From Microbacterium saccharophilum (GTDB taxonomy: Bacteria; Actinomycetota; Actinomycetes; Actinomycetales; Microbacteriaceae), in assembly GCF_007992455.1 (NCBI RefSeq), contig NZ_BKAH01000003.1, positions 248,001 through 312,000 on the forward strand: a stretch of DNA of 64,000 bases. The letters are read 5' to 3'. The first letter of the stretch is position 1; each line of letters opens with the position of its first letter. The translations under genes and the position numbers were made by a program. The notes under the pieces were generated by a model. It saw only the letters and a program-made list of their open reading frames with translations. It had not been told where the DNA came from and did not search any database. Positions 45,830 through 55,134 of this stretch are shown here, piece by piece.

Positions 45830-46519
45830 GTGCGTCTCGTCATTGCCCGCTGCTCCGTCGACTACACGGGTCGCCTCAACGCGCACCTTCCGCTGGCCAC
45901 GCGCCTCCTCGTCCACAAGGGCGACGGCAGCCTCCTCGTCCACTCCGACGGCGGGTCGTACAAGCCGCTGAACTGGATGAGCCCGCCCTGCACGCTCACG
46001 GTCGTGACCCCCGACGAGGACGACGTGGACGTCGTGGAGAAGTGGCGCGTCACCCACACGAAGACCGGAGACGCCCTGACCGTGCGCCTCTACGAGGTGC
46101 TGCACGACTCCTCGCACGAGCTGGGCGTCGACCCGGGTCTGGTGAAGGACGGCGTCGAGGCCGACCTTCAGCGCCTGCTCGCCGAGCAGGTCGAGGTGAT
46201 CGGTGCGGGGCTCACGCTCGTCCGCCGGGAGTTCCCGACGGCGATCGGCCCCGTCGACCTGCTGCTGCGCGATCCCGCGGGCGGCACGATCGCCGTCGAG
46301 GTCAAGCGGCGCGGCGACATCGACGGCGTCGAGCAGCTCACCCGCTACCTCGAGCTGCTCGGCCGCGACCCCCACCTGGCGCCGGTCAGCGGCGTCTTCG
46401 CGGCGCAGGAGATCAAGCCGCAGGCGAAGGTCCTCGCTGCCGACCGCGGCATCCGCTGCGTCACGCTCGACTACGACGAGATGAAGGGCATCGACTCGGG
46501 GGCGCCGCGCCTGTTCTGA
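45830..46519 (+). CDS. nucS: Mismatch-specific endonuclease NucS (EndoMS)
   Basis: The protein has 229 aa. NucS cuts both strands at certain mismatches and replaces MutS/MutL repair in many Actinobacteria and archaea. The N-terminal DNA-binding dimer domain begins [20 protein letters not shown]. The C-terminal nuclease domain has GPVDLLLRD and the catalytic EVKRRGD (Glu157, Lys159). The last residues GAPRLF look like a sliding-clamp-binding tail. TAGGCT lies 7 nt upstream of the GTG start. Converges with the MFS gene. Confidence 0.96.
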   Translation: MRLVIARCSVDYTGRLNAHLPLATRLLVHKGDGSLLVHSDGGSYKPLNWMSPPCTLTVVTPDEDDVDVVEKWRVTHTKTGDALTVRLYEVLHDSSHELGVDPGLVKDGVEADLQRLLAEQVEVIGAGLTLVRREFPTAIGPVDLLLRDPAGGTIAVEVKRRGDIDGVEQLTRYLELLGRDPHLAPVSGVFAAQEIKPQAKVLAADRGIRCVTLDYDEMKGIDSGAPRLF

Positions 46520-46534
46520 CGCTCGTCGGGCGGG

Positions 46535-47767
46535 TCAGTGGTGCCCGGCGCCGACCTTCGAGCCGGCGATCGGCCGCGCTGCACCCGACGCGAAGCCGGA
46601 GGCGAGGACGAGCGCCACGAGGATGAAGAGGGTGTTCAGCAGGCCGATGTGGTCGCTGATGAAGCCGAGGACGGGCGGACCGCAGAGGAACGCGACGTAG
46701 CCGATCGTCGCGGCCGCGCTCACGCGGGACGCCGCCTTCGCAGGGTCGTCGGCGGCCGCCGACATCCCGAGGGGGAAGCCCAGGGACGCGCCCACGCCCC
46801 ACAGCGCCGCGCCGACGAAGACGAGCGGCAGGTTCGGCGCGAGGATGAACAGCAGGATGCCCGCCCCCGCGGCCACGGCGAGGACGCGGAGTACCGCGAC
46901 GCGGCCGAACCGGTCCACGAGCGGGCCGCCGAGCACGCGGACGACGGTCATCGCGACGGAGAACACGGTGAGGGCCGCGGCGCCGAGGGCCGCACCGCCG
47001 CCGTGGTCCTCGCTCACGCCCAGCGCGAGCCAGTCGTTCGCGCCGCCTTCGGCGAAGGCCATGCCGAGCATGACGACGCCCAGGGCGTAGGTGCGCGGCT
47101 CGCGCCACGCCGACAGCGCGAGGGCGATGCGCGCGCGCAGCGCCGGCTTCTCGGCGTCGCCGGATGCGGGGTCGCCGGCCGCTTCACGGGGCGGCACGTT
47201 GGCGAAGGCCGCGACGGCGACGATCACGATGGCGATCGCGACGATCATCGTGTGCGTGAAGACGTCCAGCCGGATGCCGGCGGCGAGGGCACCGAACCCC
47301 GCGCCGATCACGGTGCCGAAGCTGAAGAACGCGTGGAAGAGCGGCAGGATCGTCTTCCCGACCTGGATCTCGATCGCCGCGCCGTCCACGTTCATCATGA
47401 CGTCGACCGCGCCGTTGCCGAAGCCGAAGAGACAGAGGCCGATCACGACGATCACGACCGACGGCGCGAGGTTGGTTCCGATGCCGATGAGGGCGACCCC
47501 GACGGCGAACACGAGCATGGCGCCGAGCATCCCGCGACGCGTCCCGAAGCGCGCGATCACGACGGACGCGGCGGACAGGCCGAGGATCGAGGCGATGCCC
47601 ATGCCGAGCAGGAGCAGCCCGATGTCGCTGTTCTCGATGCCGAGGTCGGCCTTGATGGACGGCACGCGCGACGCCCAGGTGGCGATGCTCAAACCGCTCG
47701 CGGTGAAGATGGCGAAGATGGCGAGGCGCCAGCGCAGGAGCTGCGACGAGGTCAGGGCGGAGTCCAT
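46535..47767 (-). CDS. MFS transporter
   Basis: The protein has 410 aa and 12 predicted membrane helices. The loop 2-3 motif after helix 2 reads VIARFGTRRGMLGAML, and loop 8-9 has LGGPLVDRFGRVAVL, both typical of major facilitators. The lineage resembles sugar or drug efflux MFS proteins; the cargo is unknown. It starts with ATG at 47767, with TACGCT 6 nt upstream (leaderless type). It diverges from a LacI-type regulator and shares its operator, so the regulator probably controls it. Confidence 0.88.
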   Translation of the reverse strand: MDSALTSSQLLRWRLAIFAIFTASGLSIATWASRVPSIKADLGIENSDIGLLLLGMGIASILGLSAASVVIARFGTRRGMLGAMLVFAVGVALIGIGTNLAPSVVIVVIGLCLFGFGNGAVDVMMNVDGAAIEIQVGKTILPLFHAFFSFGTVIGAGFGALAAGIRLDVFTHTMIVAIAIVIVAVAAFANVPPREAAGDPASGDAEKPALRARIALALSAWREPRTYALGVVMLGMAFAEGGANDWLALGVSEDHGGGAALGAAALTVFSVAMTVVRVLGGPLVDRFGRVAVLRVLAVAAGAGILLFILAPNLPLVFVGAALWGVGASLGFPLGMSAAADDPAKAASRVSAAATIGYVAFLCGPPVLGFISDHIGLLNTLFILVALVLASGFASGAARPIAGSKVGAGHH

Positions 47768-47773
47768 CGGGAC

Positions 47774-47819
47774 AGCGTACCGAATCGATTCGACCTCTGG
47801 AAACGGCGCGGGTTACCAT
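47774..47819. promoter_or_regulatory. Divergent MFS/lacI promoters with shared operator
   Basis: CGAATCGATTCG (47781-47792) is a perfect palindrome with the AATCGATT core common in LacI-family operators. The MFS -10 (TACGCT, 47774-47779, minus) and the lacI -10 (TACCAT, 47814-47819, plus) flank it, each 6 nt before its start codon. Binding would block both promoters. Confidence 0.7.
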
Positions 47820-47825
47820 CAAGAC

Positions 47826-48869
47826 ATGACCCGCCGTCCCACGATCGCCGACGTCGCCCGCACGGCCGGCGTCTCGCCGTCGACGGCGTCCGTCGTCTTC
47901 AGCGGCAAGACGCCGGTGTCGGATGCCACGCGCGAGCGCGTGCGCGCGGCCGCGGCCTCGCTCGGATACGCCGGTCCGGACCCGCTCGCCGCGTCACTCC
48001 GCCGCGGCCGCAGCGGCATCGTGGGCGTCGTCTTCGAGGAGCACCTGGGGGCGGCGTTCCTGGATCCGGTGAAGACCCTCATGATGGACGGCCTCGCCGA
48101 CGCCGTCGCGCCCCTCGGCGCCGGCCTGCTGCTCCTGCGCGACGAAGCGCTCACCGAGAACGCGCCCACCCTCTCCACGGCGCCCATCGACGCCGCCGTG
48201 CTGATCGGCTGCAGCGGACTGCTCCGCGACTCGCTCGAACTCGTCCGCGCGCGGGGTCTGCCGGTCGTCGTGGTCGAGGGAGATGCGGGCGACGGCGTCC
48301 CCCGCATCCTGCTGGACAACCGCGAGGCCCAGCGCCAGGCCGCCGATCACCTCCGCCGTCTGGGGCACCGCTCCGTCGCGATCCTCACCCTCCCGCTGGA
48401 TGCCGGCCGCCGCCGCGGCTGGGTGCCGGCGGACGCGGAGATCGCGATCGACGTGACGCGGGAGCGGCTCGCGGGGGCGCGCGACGTCTTCCCGGATGCC
48501 GTCGCCTACGCCGCGGCCGGAAGCTTCATCGACGAGGGGCTCGCCGCCGGCCGCGTGCTCTTCGCCGACCCGGCGAACCGGCCGACGGCCGTCATCGCGC
48601 AGAGCGACCTGCTCGCCGCCGGCGTCGTCCGCGCCGCGGAGGAGGCCGGGCTCAGGGTGCCGGCCGATGTCAGCATCACGGGCTTCGACGGGGTGCAGGT
48701 CGACGGCCTGGCCCCGTACGAGCTGACGACTCTCGTGCAGGCGGCGGCGGAAAAAGGCCGCGCGACGGGCGCCGCCATCGCCGCCATGCTCGAGGATCGC
48801 GAGCCCGCGTCGATCCTCCTGACCTGCACATTCCGCGAGGGCAGCACGACCGGTCCCGTGCCCTCCTGA
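47826..48869 (+). CDS. LacI family transcriptional regulator
   Basis: The protein has 347 aa. The N-terminal helix-turn-helix and hinge read PTIADVARTAGVSPSTASVV and continue to about residue 60. The periplasmic-binding-like ligand domain follows, with typical GVVFEEHLG, VVVEGDAGDG and DVSITGFDGVQ segments. The ligand is probably a sugar, but nothing nearby identifies it. The ATG at 47826 has TACCAT 6 nt upstream, so it should be translated leaderless. It likely represses itself and the divergent MFS gene. Confidence 0.93.
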   Translation: MTRRPTIADVARTAGVSPSTASVVFSGKTPVSDATRERVRAAAASLGYAGPDPLAASLRRGRSGIVGVVFEEHLGAAFLDPVKTLMMDGLADAVAPLGAGLLLLRDEALTENAPTLSTAPIDAAVLIGCSGLLRDSLELVRARGLPVVVVEGDAGDGVPRILLDNREAQRQAADHLRRLGHRSVAILTLPLDAGRRRGWVPADAEIAIDVTRERLAGARDVFPDAVAYAAAGSFIDEGLAAGRVLFADPANRPTAVIAQSDLLAAGVVRAAEEAGLRVPADVSITGFDGVQVDGLAPYELTTLVQAAAEKGRATGAAIAAMLEDREPASILLTCTFREGSTTGPVPS

Positions 48870-48940
48870 CCGGAGGATCGCCGCTTCGCGCCGGTAGACT
48901 GGGATCCACGACCCCCCACAACCGCTCTGAGGAGGCCCGC

Positions 48941-51874
48941 TTGCTGGTCCTCCTCGGCGCGTTCGCGGTCCTCCCGCTGGCGTTGCCGTGGCTCGTGGGA
49001 CGGATCGGGGCCCGCGCGTTCCTCGTCGCGGCCCTCGTGCCGGTCGCCGCGTTCGTCCAGGCCGTCCTCGTCGCGCCGGACGTCTTCGCGGGGCGCACGC
49101 CGTTCGAGACCTACGCGTGGATCCCGCAGCTCGGTCTCGACCTGTCGATGCGCATGGACACGCTCGGCTGGGTCATGGCCCTCATCGTCACGGGCGTCGG
49201 CGCGCTCGTCATGGTCTACTGCCGCTGGTACTTCGACGGCAAGAAGGACGGCGTCGGCCAGTTCTCCGCCGTGCTGCTCGCCTTCGCCGGCGCGATGTAC
49301 GGGCTCGTGCTGACGGATGACATCGTCGTGCTCGTGATGTTCTGGGAGATCACGAGCGTCCTGTCCTACCTCCTCATCGGCTTCTACCACCGCCGCGGCG
49401 CGAGCCGTCGTGCGGCCCTGCAGGCGCTGCTCGTGACGACCCTCGGCGGGCTCGTCATGTTCGTGGGCGTCGTGCTCCTCGCGGTCCACGTCGGCACGAC
49501 GAGCATGTCGAAGATCCTCGCGACGAGCGAGATCTGGCGGGGCGAGGGCGGGGCGCTCGTCAACGCGGCGATCGTCATGATCCTCGTCGGCGCCCTCAGC
49601 AAGTCGGCGATCTTCCCGTTCCACTTCTGGCTGCCCGGGGCCATGGCAGCGCCCACCCCGGTGAGCGCGTACCTGCACGCCGCCGCCATGGTGAAGGCCG
49701 GCATCTACCTCATCGCCCGGTTCGCCCCGACGTTCGCGCTCGCCGAGCCGTGGCGCCCGATCGTCATCTCGCTCGGGGTCTTCACGATGCTCCTCGGCGG
49801 GATCCAGGCGCTGCGCGAGTCCGACCTCAAGCGCATCCTCGCGTTCGGCACCGTGAGTCAGCTCGGCATGCTGACCGCCGTCCTCGGCTACGGCTCGCGC
49901 AACACCGCGCTCGCGGGCCTCGCCCTCCTGCTCGGGCACGCCCTCTTCAAGTCCGCACTCTTCCTCGTTGTCGGCGTCATCGACCGCCAGCTCTCCACGC
50001 GCGACATCGGCGAGCTGTCCGGTGTGGGCCGGCAGGCCCCGACGCTCGCCGCGTTCTCGATGATCGCGGTGGCGTCGATGATCGGGATCATCCCCACCAT
50101 CGGCTTCGTCGCGAAGGAGACGACCCTCGCGGCGCTGCTGGAGTACGCCCGGGACGACGCGTGGGCGCTCGTCGCGCTGATCGGCATCCTGCTCGGATCG
50201 GCGCTGACGGCGGCCTACGGCATCCGCTTCATCTGGGGCGCGTTCTGGACCAAGAAGGATGCCGCCAGGCAGCCCCGTCCCGTCACGGCGTGGCCCGACC
50301 CGCCTCTCGGCTTCCTCGCGGCACCGGTGCTCCTCGCCGGTCTCGCGATCGTCGGCGGTGTCGCGGCGCCCGCCCTCGACACCGTGCTCGCGGGGTACGC
50401 CGACCTGGCCGCCGATCCGGCGCACGCGGATCACGTCGAGCACCTCGCGCTGTGGCACGGCCTGGAGCCGGCCCTCTTCCTCTCGCTCGGGACGATCGCC
50501 GCCGGCATCCTGCTGTTCTGGCTCGTGCGCGTGACGAACTGGCACTCCCGCGTGCTCCCATTCACGTCCGCCGACGCGTACAACCTCGTCCTCCGCGGCA
50601 TCGCCCGCGCGGCCGTCGCGACGACGACCTTCACGCAGCGCGGGTCCCTCCCCGTCTACGTCGGCACGATCTTCGTCGTGTTCGTCGCGGCCGAGGCCAC
50701 GGCCCTGCTCTCCGGTGGCGACTGGCAGATCGAGCTCGAGGGCTGGCACACGACGATGCAGCTCGTCGTCGCGCCGATCATGATCCTCGCCGGTGCAGTC
50801 GCGGTCCGCGCGCGAAAGCGCTACACGGGCGTCGTCCTCGTGTCGGTCACCGGGCTCGGCATGGTGCTGCTCTTCGCGACGAGCGGGGCGCCCGACCTGG
50901 CGCTCACCCAGATCCTCGTCGAGACCGTCACCCTCGTGGCGTTCGCGCTCGTGCTCCGGCGCATCCCGGCGCGGATGGGCGAGCACAACGCGTCCGTCCT
51001 GCCCGTCGTCCGCGCCGTCATCGCGGTCGCCGTGGGTGTGACGATGGCGATGATCGCGCTGGTCGCCACGGGGGCGCGGGTGGCCGATCCCATCTCCGAC
51101 CGGTTCCCCGAGCTCGCGTACGAGCTCGGCCACGGCCGCAACGTCGTGAACGTCGCGCTCGTCGACCTCCGCGGCTGGGACACGATGGGCGAGCTGTCGG
51201 TCCTCATCCTCGCCGCGACGGGCGTGGCATCCCTCGTGTTCGTCACGCACCGCGCCGACAACCTGTCCGCCGGCACGGCGTCGATGCCCACGGGCGTCAT
51301 CCGCCACCGCCGCCCGCTCATCGAGACGACCGACGGCCCCCGGCCGCGCGCGGCCTCGCCGGACAGCACGCGCCAGACGTGGCTCATCGGCGGGCAGCGC
51401 GTGCGACCGGAGAACCGGTCCATCGTGCTCGAGGTGATCGTCCGCATCCTCTTCCACACGATCATCGTCGTGTCGATCTACCTCCTCTTCGCGGGGCACA
51501 ACCTCCCCGGCGGCGGGTTCGCCGGCGGCCTCGTCGCCGGGATGGCGCTCGTCATGCGCTATGTCGCGGGCGGCCGCTACGAGCTGGGCGCCGCGGCGCC
51601 GACGGATGCCGGCCGGCTCCTGGGGGCGGGGATGACGCTCGCCGTCGTGACCGCCCTCGCGCCGGTGCTCTTCGGCGCCCCGCCGCTGACGAGCGCGTTC
51701 TTCGAGGCGGAGCTCCCGCTCATCGGCCATGTCGAGTTCGTCACGTCGACGCTGTTCGACATCGGCGTGTACCTCGTCGTGATCGGGCTCGTGCTCGACG
51801 TCCTGCGGTCGCTCGGCGCCGAGGTCGACCGGCAGGCACAGGACCTCCGCGAGCGGGGGGTGAGCGTCGCGTGA
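48941..51874 (+). CDS. mrpA: Na+/H+ antiporter subunit MrpA fused to MrpB
   Basis: The protein has 977 aa. MrpA is a complex I-like membrane subunit: MVYCRWYFDGKKDG, FWEITSVLSYLLIGFYH with the essential Glu, SKSAIFPFHFWLPGAMAAPT and HALFKSALFL. The C-terminal ~160 residues form an MrpB (MnhB) domain, with FAGHNLPGGGFAGGLVAGMA. The Mrp complex exports Na+ in exchange for H+, supporting salt and pH tolerance. I chose the TTG at 48941, since GGAGG sits 5 nt upstream and no suitable ATG/GTG is nearby. TAGACT at 48895-48900 may be the promoter -10. Confidence 0.93.
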   Translation: MLVLLGAFAVLPLALPWLVGRIGARAFLVAALVPVAAFVQAVLVAPDVFAGRTPFETYAWIPQLGLDLSMRMDTLGWVMALIVTGVGALVMVYCRWYFDGKKDGVGQFSAVLLAFAGAMYGLVLTDDIVVLVMFWEITSVLSYLLIGFYHRRGASRRAALQALLVTTLGGLVMFVGVVLLAVHVGTTSMSKILATSEIWRGEGGALVNAAIVMILVGALSKSAIFPFHFWLPGAMAAPTPVSAYLHAAAMVKAGIYLIARFAPTFALAEPWRPIVISLGVFTMLLGGIQALRESDLKRILAFGTVSQLGMLTAVLGYGSRNTALAGLALLLGHALFKSALFLVVGVIDRQLSTRDIGELSGVGRQAPTLAAFSMIAVASMIGIIPTIGFVAKETTLAALLEYARDDAWALVALIGILLGSALTAAYGIRFIWGAFWTKKDAARQPRPVTAWPDPPLGFLAAPVLLAGLAIVGGVAAPALDTVLAGYADLAADPAHADHVEHLALWHGLEPALFLSLGTIAAGILLFWLVRVTNWHSRVLPFTSADAYNLVLRGIARAAVATTTFTQRGSLPVYVGTIFVVFVAAEATALLSGGDWQIELEGWHTTMQLVVAPIMILAGAVAVRARKRYTGVVLVSVTGLGMVLLFATSGAPDLALTQILVETVTLVAFALVLRRIPARMGEHNASVLPVVRAVIAVAVGVTMAMIALVATGARVADPISDRFPELAYELGHGRNVVNVALVDLRGWDTMGELSVLILAATGVASLVFVTHRADNLSAGTASMPTGVIRHRRPLIETTDGPRPRAASPDSTRQTWLIGGQRVRPENRSIVLEVIVRILFHTIIVVSIYLLFAGHNLPGGGFAGGLVAGMALVMRYVAGGRYELGAAAPTDAGRLLGAGMTLAVVTALAPVLFGAPPLTSAFFEAELPLIGHVEFVTSTLFDIGVYLVVIGLVLDVLRSLGAEVDRQAQDLRERGVSVA

Positions 51875-52404
51875 ACGTCTCGCTCGTCCTCATCGTCATC
51901 ATGGGCGCCCTCTTCGCCGCCGGCGTCTACGCCATGCTCGAGCGCAGCCTGACGCGCGTGCTCATCGGGTTCCTCCTCCTCGGCAACGCGGCGAACCTGT
52001 TCCTCCTCGTCGTGATGGGCCGCCCCGGCGTCGCCCCGTTCTTCGGCTCCGCCGACTCGCCCGAGGAGATGAGCGACCCGCTGCCGCAGGCGCTGACGCT
52101 GACGGCCATCGTCATCACCTTCGCCGTCTCGGCCTTCCTCCTGGCGCTGATCTACCGCTCCTGGCAGCTGGGCCAGGCCGACACGGTGCACGACGACGAG
52201 GCCGACCTCGCGATCCGCGTGCGCGCCGCCGAAGACGAAGACACGATGGGCGACGAGATCAGCGACACCGACGACGACGCCACGACGGACTTCGTCGGCC
52301 TCGACACCGCCCCGATCACCGTCCTGCACAGCCGCGACTTCGATGCGCTCCGCGACGACGCCCCGACGGACTCGCCGACCGGACCCGGGGAGGACGGCCG
52401 ATGA
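51871..52404 (+). CDS. mrpC: Na+/H+ antiporter subunit MrpC with acidic tail
   Basis: The protein has 177 aa. Three membrane helices occupy residues 1-105 (NuoK-like; MLERSLTRVLIGFLLLGNAA, then LTATVITFAVSAFLLALIY-like). Usual MrpC proteins stop near residue 115. Here an extra tail of about 65 residues rich in Asp and Glu follows (DEISDTDDDATTDF). The tail should be cytoplasmic and disordered. The GTG at 51871 overlaps the mrpA stop (GTGA), and its end overlaps mrpD by 4 nt. Confidence 0.92.
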   Translation: MNVSLVLIVIMGALFAAGVYAMLERSLTRVLIGFLLLGNAANLFLLVVMGRPGVAPFFGSADSPEEMSDPLPQALTLTAIVITFAVSAFLLALIYRSWQLGQADTVHDDEADLAIRVRAAEDEDTMGDEISDTDDDATTDFVGLDTAPITVLHSRDFDALRDDAPTDSPTGPGEDGR

Positions 52405-53960
52405 GCGGCCTCGTCCCGCTGCTGGCGACGCTGCCCCTGCTGGGCGCCGCCGTCGCACTCATCTTCGGACGCCGCCGGCGCGTGCAGGTCGGCGTGTCGA
52501 TCATCACGCTGACCCTCGTCCTGGCTGTCGCCGCGGTGCTCCTCTACGACGTGCACAGCACCGGCATCCCCCTCGCCGTCTCCGTCGGCGGGTGGCCCGT
52601 GCCGTTCGGCATCGTCCTCTACGTCGACCGCCTCTCGGCACTCCTCGTCGTCGTCTCCAGCATCGTCCTGCTCGCCGTCCTGCTCTTCTCGGTCGGCCAG
52701 GGCGCCGCCGACGGCGACGACGAGACGCCGGTGTCGATCTTCCACCCGTCGTACCTGATCCTCGCGGCCGGCATCTTCACGGCGTTCATCGCGGGCGATC
52801 TGTTCAACCTGTACGTCGGGTTCGAGATCCTGCTGGTGGCCTCGTACGTGCTGATCACACTGGGCTCCACGGAGAACCGCATCCGCACGGGCGTCGTGTA
52901 CATCGTGGTGTCGCTCGTCTCGTCGATCCTCTTCCTCTCCGCGATCGCCGCGATCTACGGCGCGCTCGGCACCGTGAACATGGCGCAGCTCTCGCAGCGG
53001 ATGACGGAGCTGCCGCAGGACGTGCAGCTCGTGCTGCACCTCATGCTGCTGCTCGCCTTCAGCATCAAGGCCGCCGTCTTCCCGCTGTCCTTCTGGCTGC
53101 CCGACTCCTACCCGACCGCGCCCGCGCCCGTCACGGCGGTGTTCGCCGGCTTGCTGACCAAGGTCGGCGTGTACGCGATGATCCGCACCGAGACGCAGAT
53201 CTTCCGCGACAACGATGTGAACTTCCTGCTCCTCGTGGTCGCGCTGGCGACCATGATCGTCGGCGTGCTCGGCGCCGTCGCGCAGGCGGAGCTCAAGCGC
53301 ATCCTGTCGTTCACGCTCGTGAGCCACATCGGCTACATGGTGTTCGGGCTCGCCGTCGCGACCCCCGCGGCCCTCGGCGCCACGATCTACTACATGGTCC
53401 ACCACATCGTGGTGCAGACGACGCTCTTCCTCGCCGTCGGCCTCGTCGAGCGTCGCGCCGGATCGACGTCGATCCTCAAGGTCAAGGGGCTCATGAAGGC
53501 GGCGCCCGTCATCGCCGTGCTGTACTTCCTCCCGGCCATCAACCTCGGCGGCCTGCCGCCGTTCTCCGGGTTCATCGGCAAGTTCGCCCTCTTCGAAGCC
53601 GCAGCCCAGGTCGGGACGCCGATCATGTACGTCCTCATCATCGGCGGCATCGTCACGAGCCTGCTGACGCTCTATGCCCTCATGCGCGCCTGGAACCTGT
53701 CGTTCTGGCGGGAGGACGACGATCAGCTCGACGACCCCGGCGTGCCGGAGCGGATCTCCTACCTCGACGGCGCACCGGCCGCCGCGACGCAGACCGAGCG
53801 CCGCGTCATCCCGCGCATCATGACGGCGGCGACCACCGGCATGGTCGGCGTCACCCTCGCCCTCACGGTGTTCGCGGGGCCCCTCTACGACCTCTGCGCC
53901 AGCATCGGCGACGCGCTGCAGGATCCGATCAGCCTGAGCGAGCTGGAGGGGGAGCGATGA
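52401..53960 (+). CDS. mrpD: Na+/H+ antiporter subunit MrpD
   Basis: The protein has 519 aa with about 14 membrane helices. It is the second antiporter-like subunit, related to NuoM/NuoN. Family segments include FIAGDLFNLYVGFEILLVAS with the conserved Glu, FSIKAAVFPLSFWLPDSYPT and QAELKRILSFTLVSHIGYM with lysines of the proton path. It overlaps mrpC and mrpE by 4 nt each. Confidence 0.95.
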   Translation: MSGLVPLLATLPLLGAAVALIFGRRRRVQVGVSIITLTLVLAVAAVLLYDVHSTGIPLAVSVGGWPVPFGIVLYVDRLSALLVVVSSIVLLAVLLFSVGQGAADGDDETPVSIFHPSYLILAAGIFTAFIAGDLFNLYVGFEILLVASYVLITLGSTENRIRTGVVYIVVSLVSSILFLSAIAAIYGALGTVNMAQLSQRMTELPQDVQLVLHLMLLLAFSIKAAVFPLSFWLPDSYPTAPAPVTAVFAGLLTKVGVYAMIRTETQIFRDNDVNFLLLVVALATMIVGVLGAVAQAELKRILSFTLVSHIGYMVFGLAVATPAALGATIYYMVHHIVVQTTLFLAVGLVERRAGSTSILKVKGLMKAAPVIAVLYFLPAINLGGLPPFSGFIGKFALFEAAAQVGTPIMYVLIIGGIVTSLLTLYALMRAWNLSFWREDDDQLDDPGVPERISYLDGAPAAATQTERRVIPRIMTAATTGMVGVTLALTVFAGPLYDLCASIGDALQDPISLSELEGER

Positions 53961-54511
53961 GCCCCACGGTCCTCTCCGCGATCTGGCGCCAGCTGCCGTT
54001 CTTCATCTGGCTCGTCGCGCTGTGGATGCTGCTCTGGGCGCAGTTCACGGTCCTGTCCCTGCTCACCGGCATCGTCGTCGCGATCTTCGTCACCCGCATC
54101 TTCCGCCTCCCCCCGGTGGAGCTGTCGGGGCGCGTGAATCTCTGGTGGGGGTTCGTCTTCGTCTCGGAGTTCCTCCTGGCCGTCGTCCGCGGGTCGCTCC
54201 TCGTGGCCTGGCAGGTGATCAACCCCGCCCGCTATCCGGGGACCGCGATCATCGGGGTCCCCCTCGTGACGGACGACGACCTGATCATGTCGCATGTCGG
54301 CGTCACGGCGTCGCTGATCCCGGGATCCCTCATCGTCGACGTCGACCGTGATCGCCGCATCCTCTACCTGCACATCATCGGCGTGCGGGATGCCGCCGAC
54401 ATCGAGGCGCAGCGCCGCTCGGTCATGCACTGGGAGAAGCGGATCGTGCGCGTGGTGGGCTCGCGCACGCAGGTGGAGAAGATCCGTGCGGCCGAGGAGG
54501 GACGCCGATGA
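53957..54511 (+). CDS. mrpE: Na+/H+ antiporter subunit MrpE
   Basis: The protein has 184 aa. Two or three N-terminal helices precede a cytoplasmic alpha/beta domain. Diagnostic parts: FVSEFLLAVVRGSLLVAWQV and TASLIPGSLIVDVDRD, then ILYLHIIGV. MrpE supports assembly of the complex. It overlaps both neighbours by 4 nt (ATGA). Confidence 0.93.
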   Translation: MSPTVLSAIWRQLPFFIWLVALWMLLWAQFTVLSLLTGIVVAIFVTRIFRLPPVELSGRVNLWWGFVFVSEFLLAVVRGSLLVAWQVINPARYPGTAIIGVPLVTDDDLIMSHVGVTASLIPGSLIVDVDRDRRILYLHIIGVRDAADIEAQRRSVMHWEKRIVRVVGSRTQVEKIRAAEEGRR

Positions 54512-54780
54512 GCGACGTGCTGCTGATCGCCATCTACGCGGCCTTCGGGGTCGCGGGGCTGCTGACGGTGTGGCGGATCATCCTCGGTCCGTCGATCCTC
54601 GACCGTGCCGTGGCATCCGACGTGCTGCTGACGCTCGTGATGTGCGCGCTCGGCGCGGAGATGGCGGTCAACGGCCACACCCGCACCCTGCCCGTGCTCC
54701 TCATCGTGGCGGCGGTCGGCGTCTTCGGGTCGATCTCGATCGCGCGGTTCGTGGCCCGGCGGGACGGAGAGGGACGATGA
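54508..54780 (+). CDS. mrpF: Na+/H+ antiporter subunit MrpF
   Basis: The protein has 90 aa and three membrane helices. It reads VWRIILGPSILDRAVASDVL, the MrpF signature, then a helix with VLLTLVMCALGAEMAV. It overlaps mrpE and mrpG by 4 nt each. Confidence 0.93.
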   Translation: MSDVLLIAIYAAFGVAGLLTVWRIILGPSILDRAVASDVLLTLVMCALGAEMAVNGHTRTLPVLLIVAAVGVFGSISIARFVARRDGEGR

Positions 54781-55133
54781 ACGAGATTCTGGACATCGTG
54801 GCGCTCGTCCTCATCCTCATCGGGGCGCTGCTGTGCGTCACCGCCGCGATCGGGCTCCTGCGCTTCCACGACGTTCCGACCCGCCTGCACGCCGCCACGA
54901 AGCCCCAGGTGCTGGGGTTCATCCTCATCTGCCTGGCCGTCGTGATCGGGCTGCGGTCCTGGCAGGCGGCGGCCTTCCTCCTCCCCGTGATCCTCATCCA
55001 GCTCGCCACGGCCCCGCTGTCCGCGCACATGGTGGGCCGGCAGGCATACCGCAACGGGACCGTCGACGAGCAGTCGCTCGTCGTGGACGAGCTCGCCGAG
55101 TCGAAGCAGACGCCGCCCGCGGCGGGCGGCTGA
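54777..55133 (+). CDS. mrpG: Na+/H+ antiporter subunit MrpG
   Basis: The protein has 118 aa with three helices. Signature: AAIGLLRFHDVPTRLHAATK, followed by VLGFILICLAVVIG. The C-terminal 35 residues are polar. It is the last mrp gene and ends 1 nt from the convergent penicillin acylase gene, with no terminator hairpin between. Confidence 0.94.
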   Translation: MNEILDIVALVLILIGALLCVTAAIGLLRFHDVPTRLHAATKPQVLGFILICLAVVIGLRSWQAAAFLLPVILIQLATAPLSAHMVGRQAYRNGTVDEQSLVVDELAESKQTPPAAGG

Positions 55134-55134
55134 G

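Noticed and set aside
46538..48940. Open frame continuing far upstream of mrpA (apparent 1778-aa protein)
   Set aside because: The upstream part is antisense to the MFS gene and out of frame with lacI. The TTG at 48941 with GGAGG marks the real start.
49750..51870. Long open frame upstream of mrpC in its frame
   Set aside because: It runs in the +1 shadow of mrpA. Only the part from 51871 matches MrpC.
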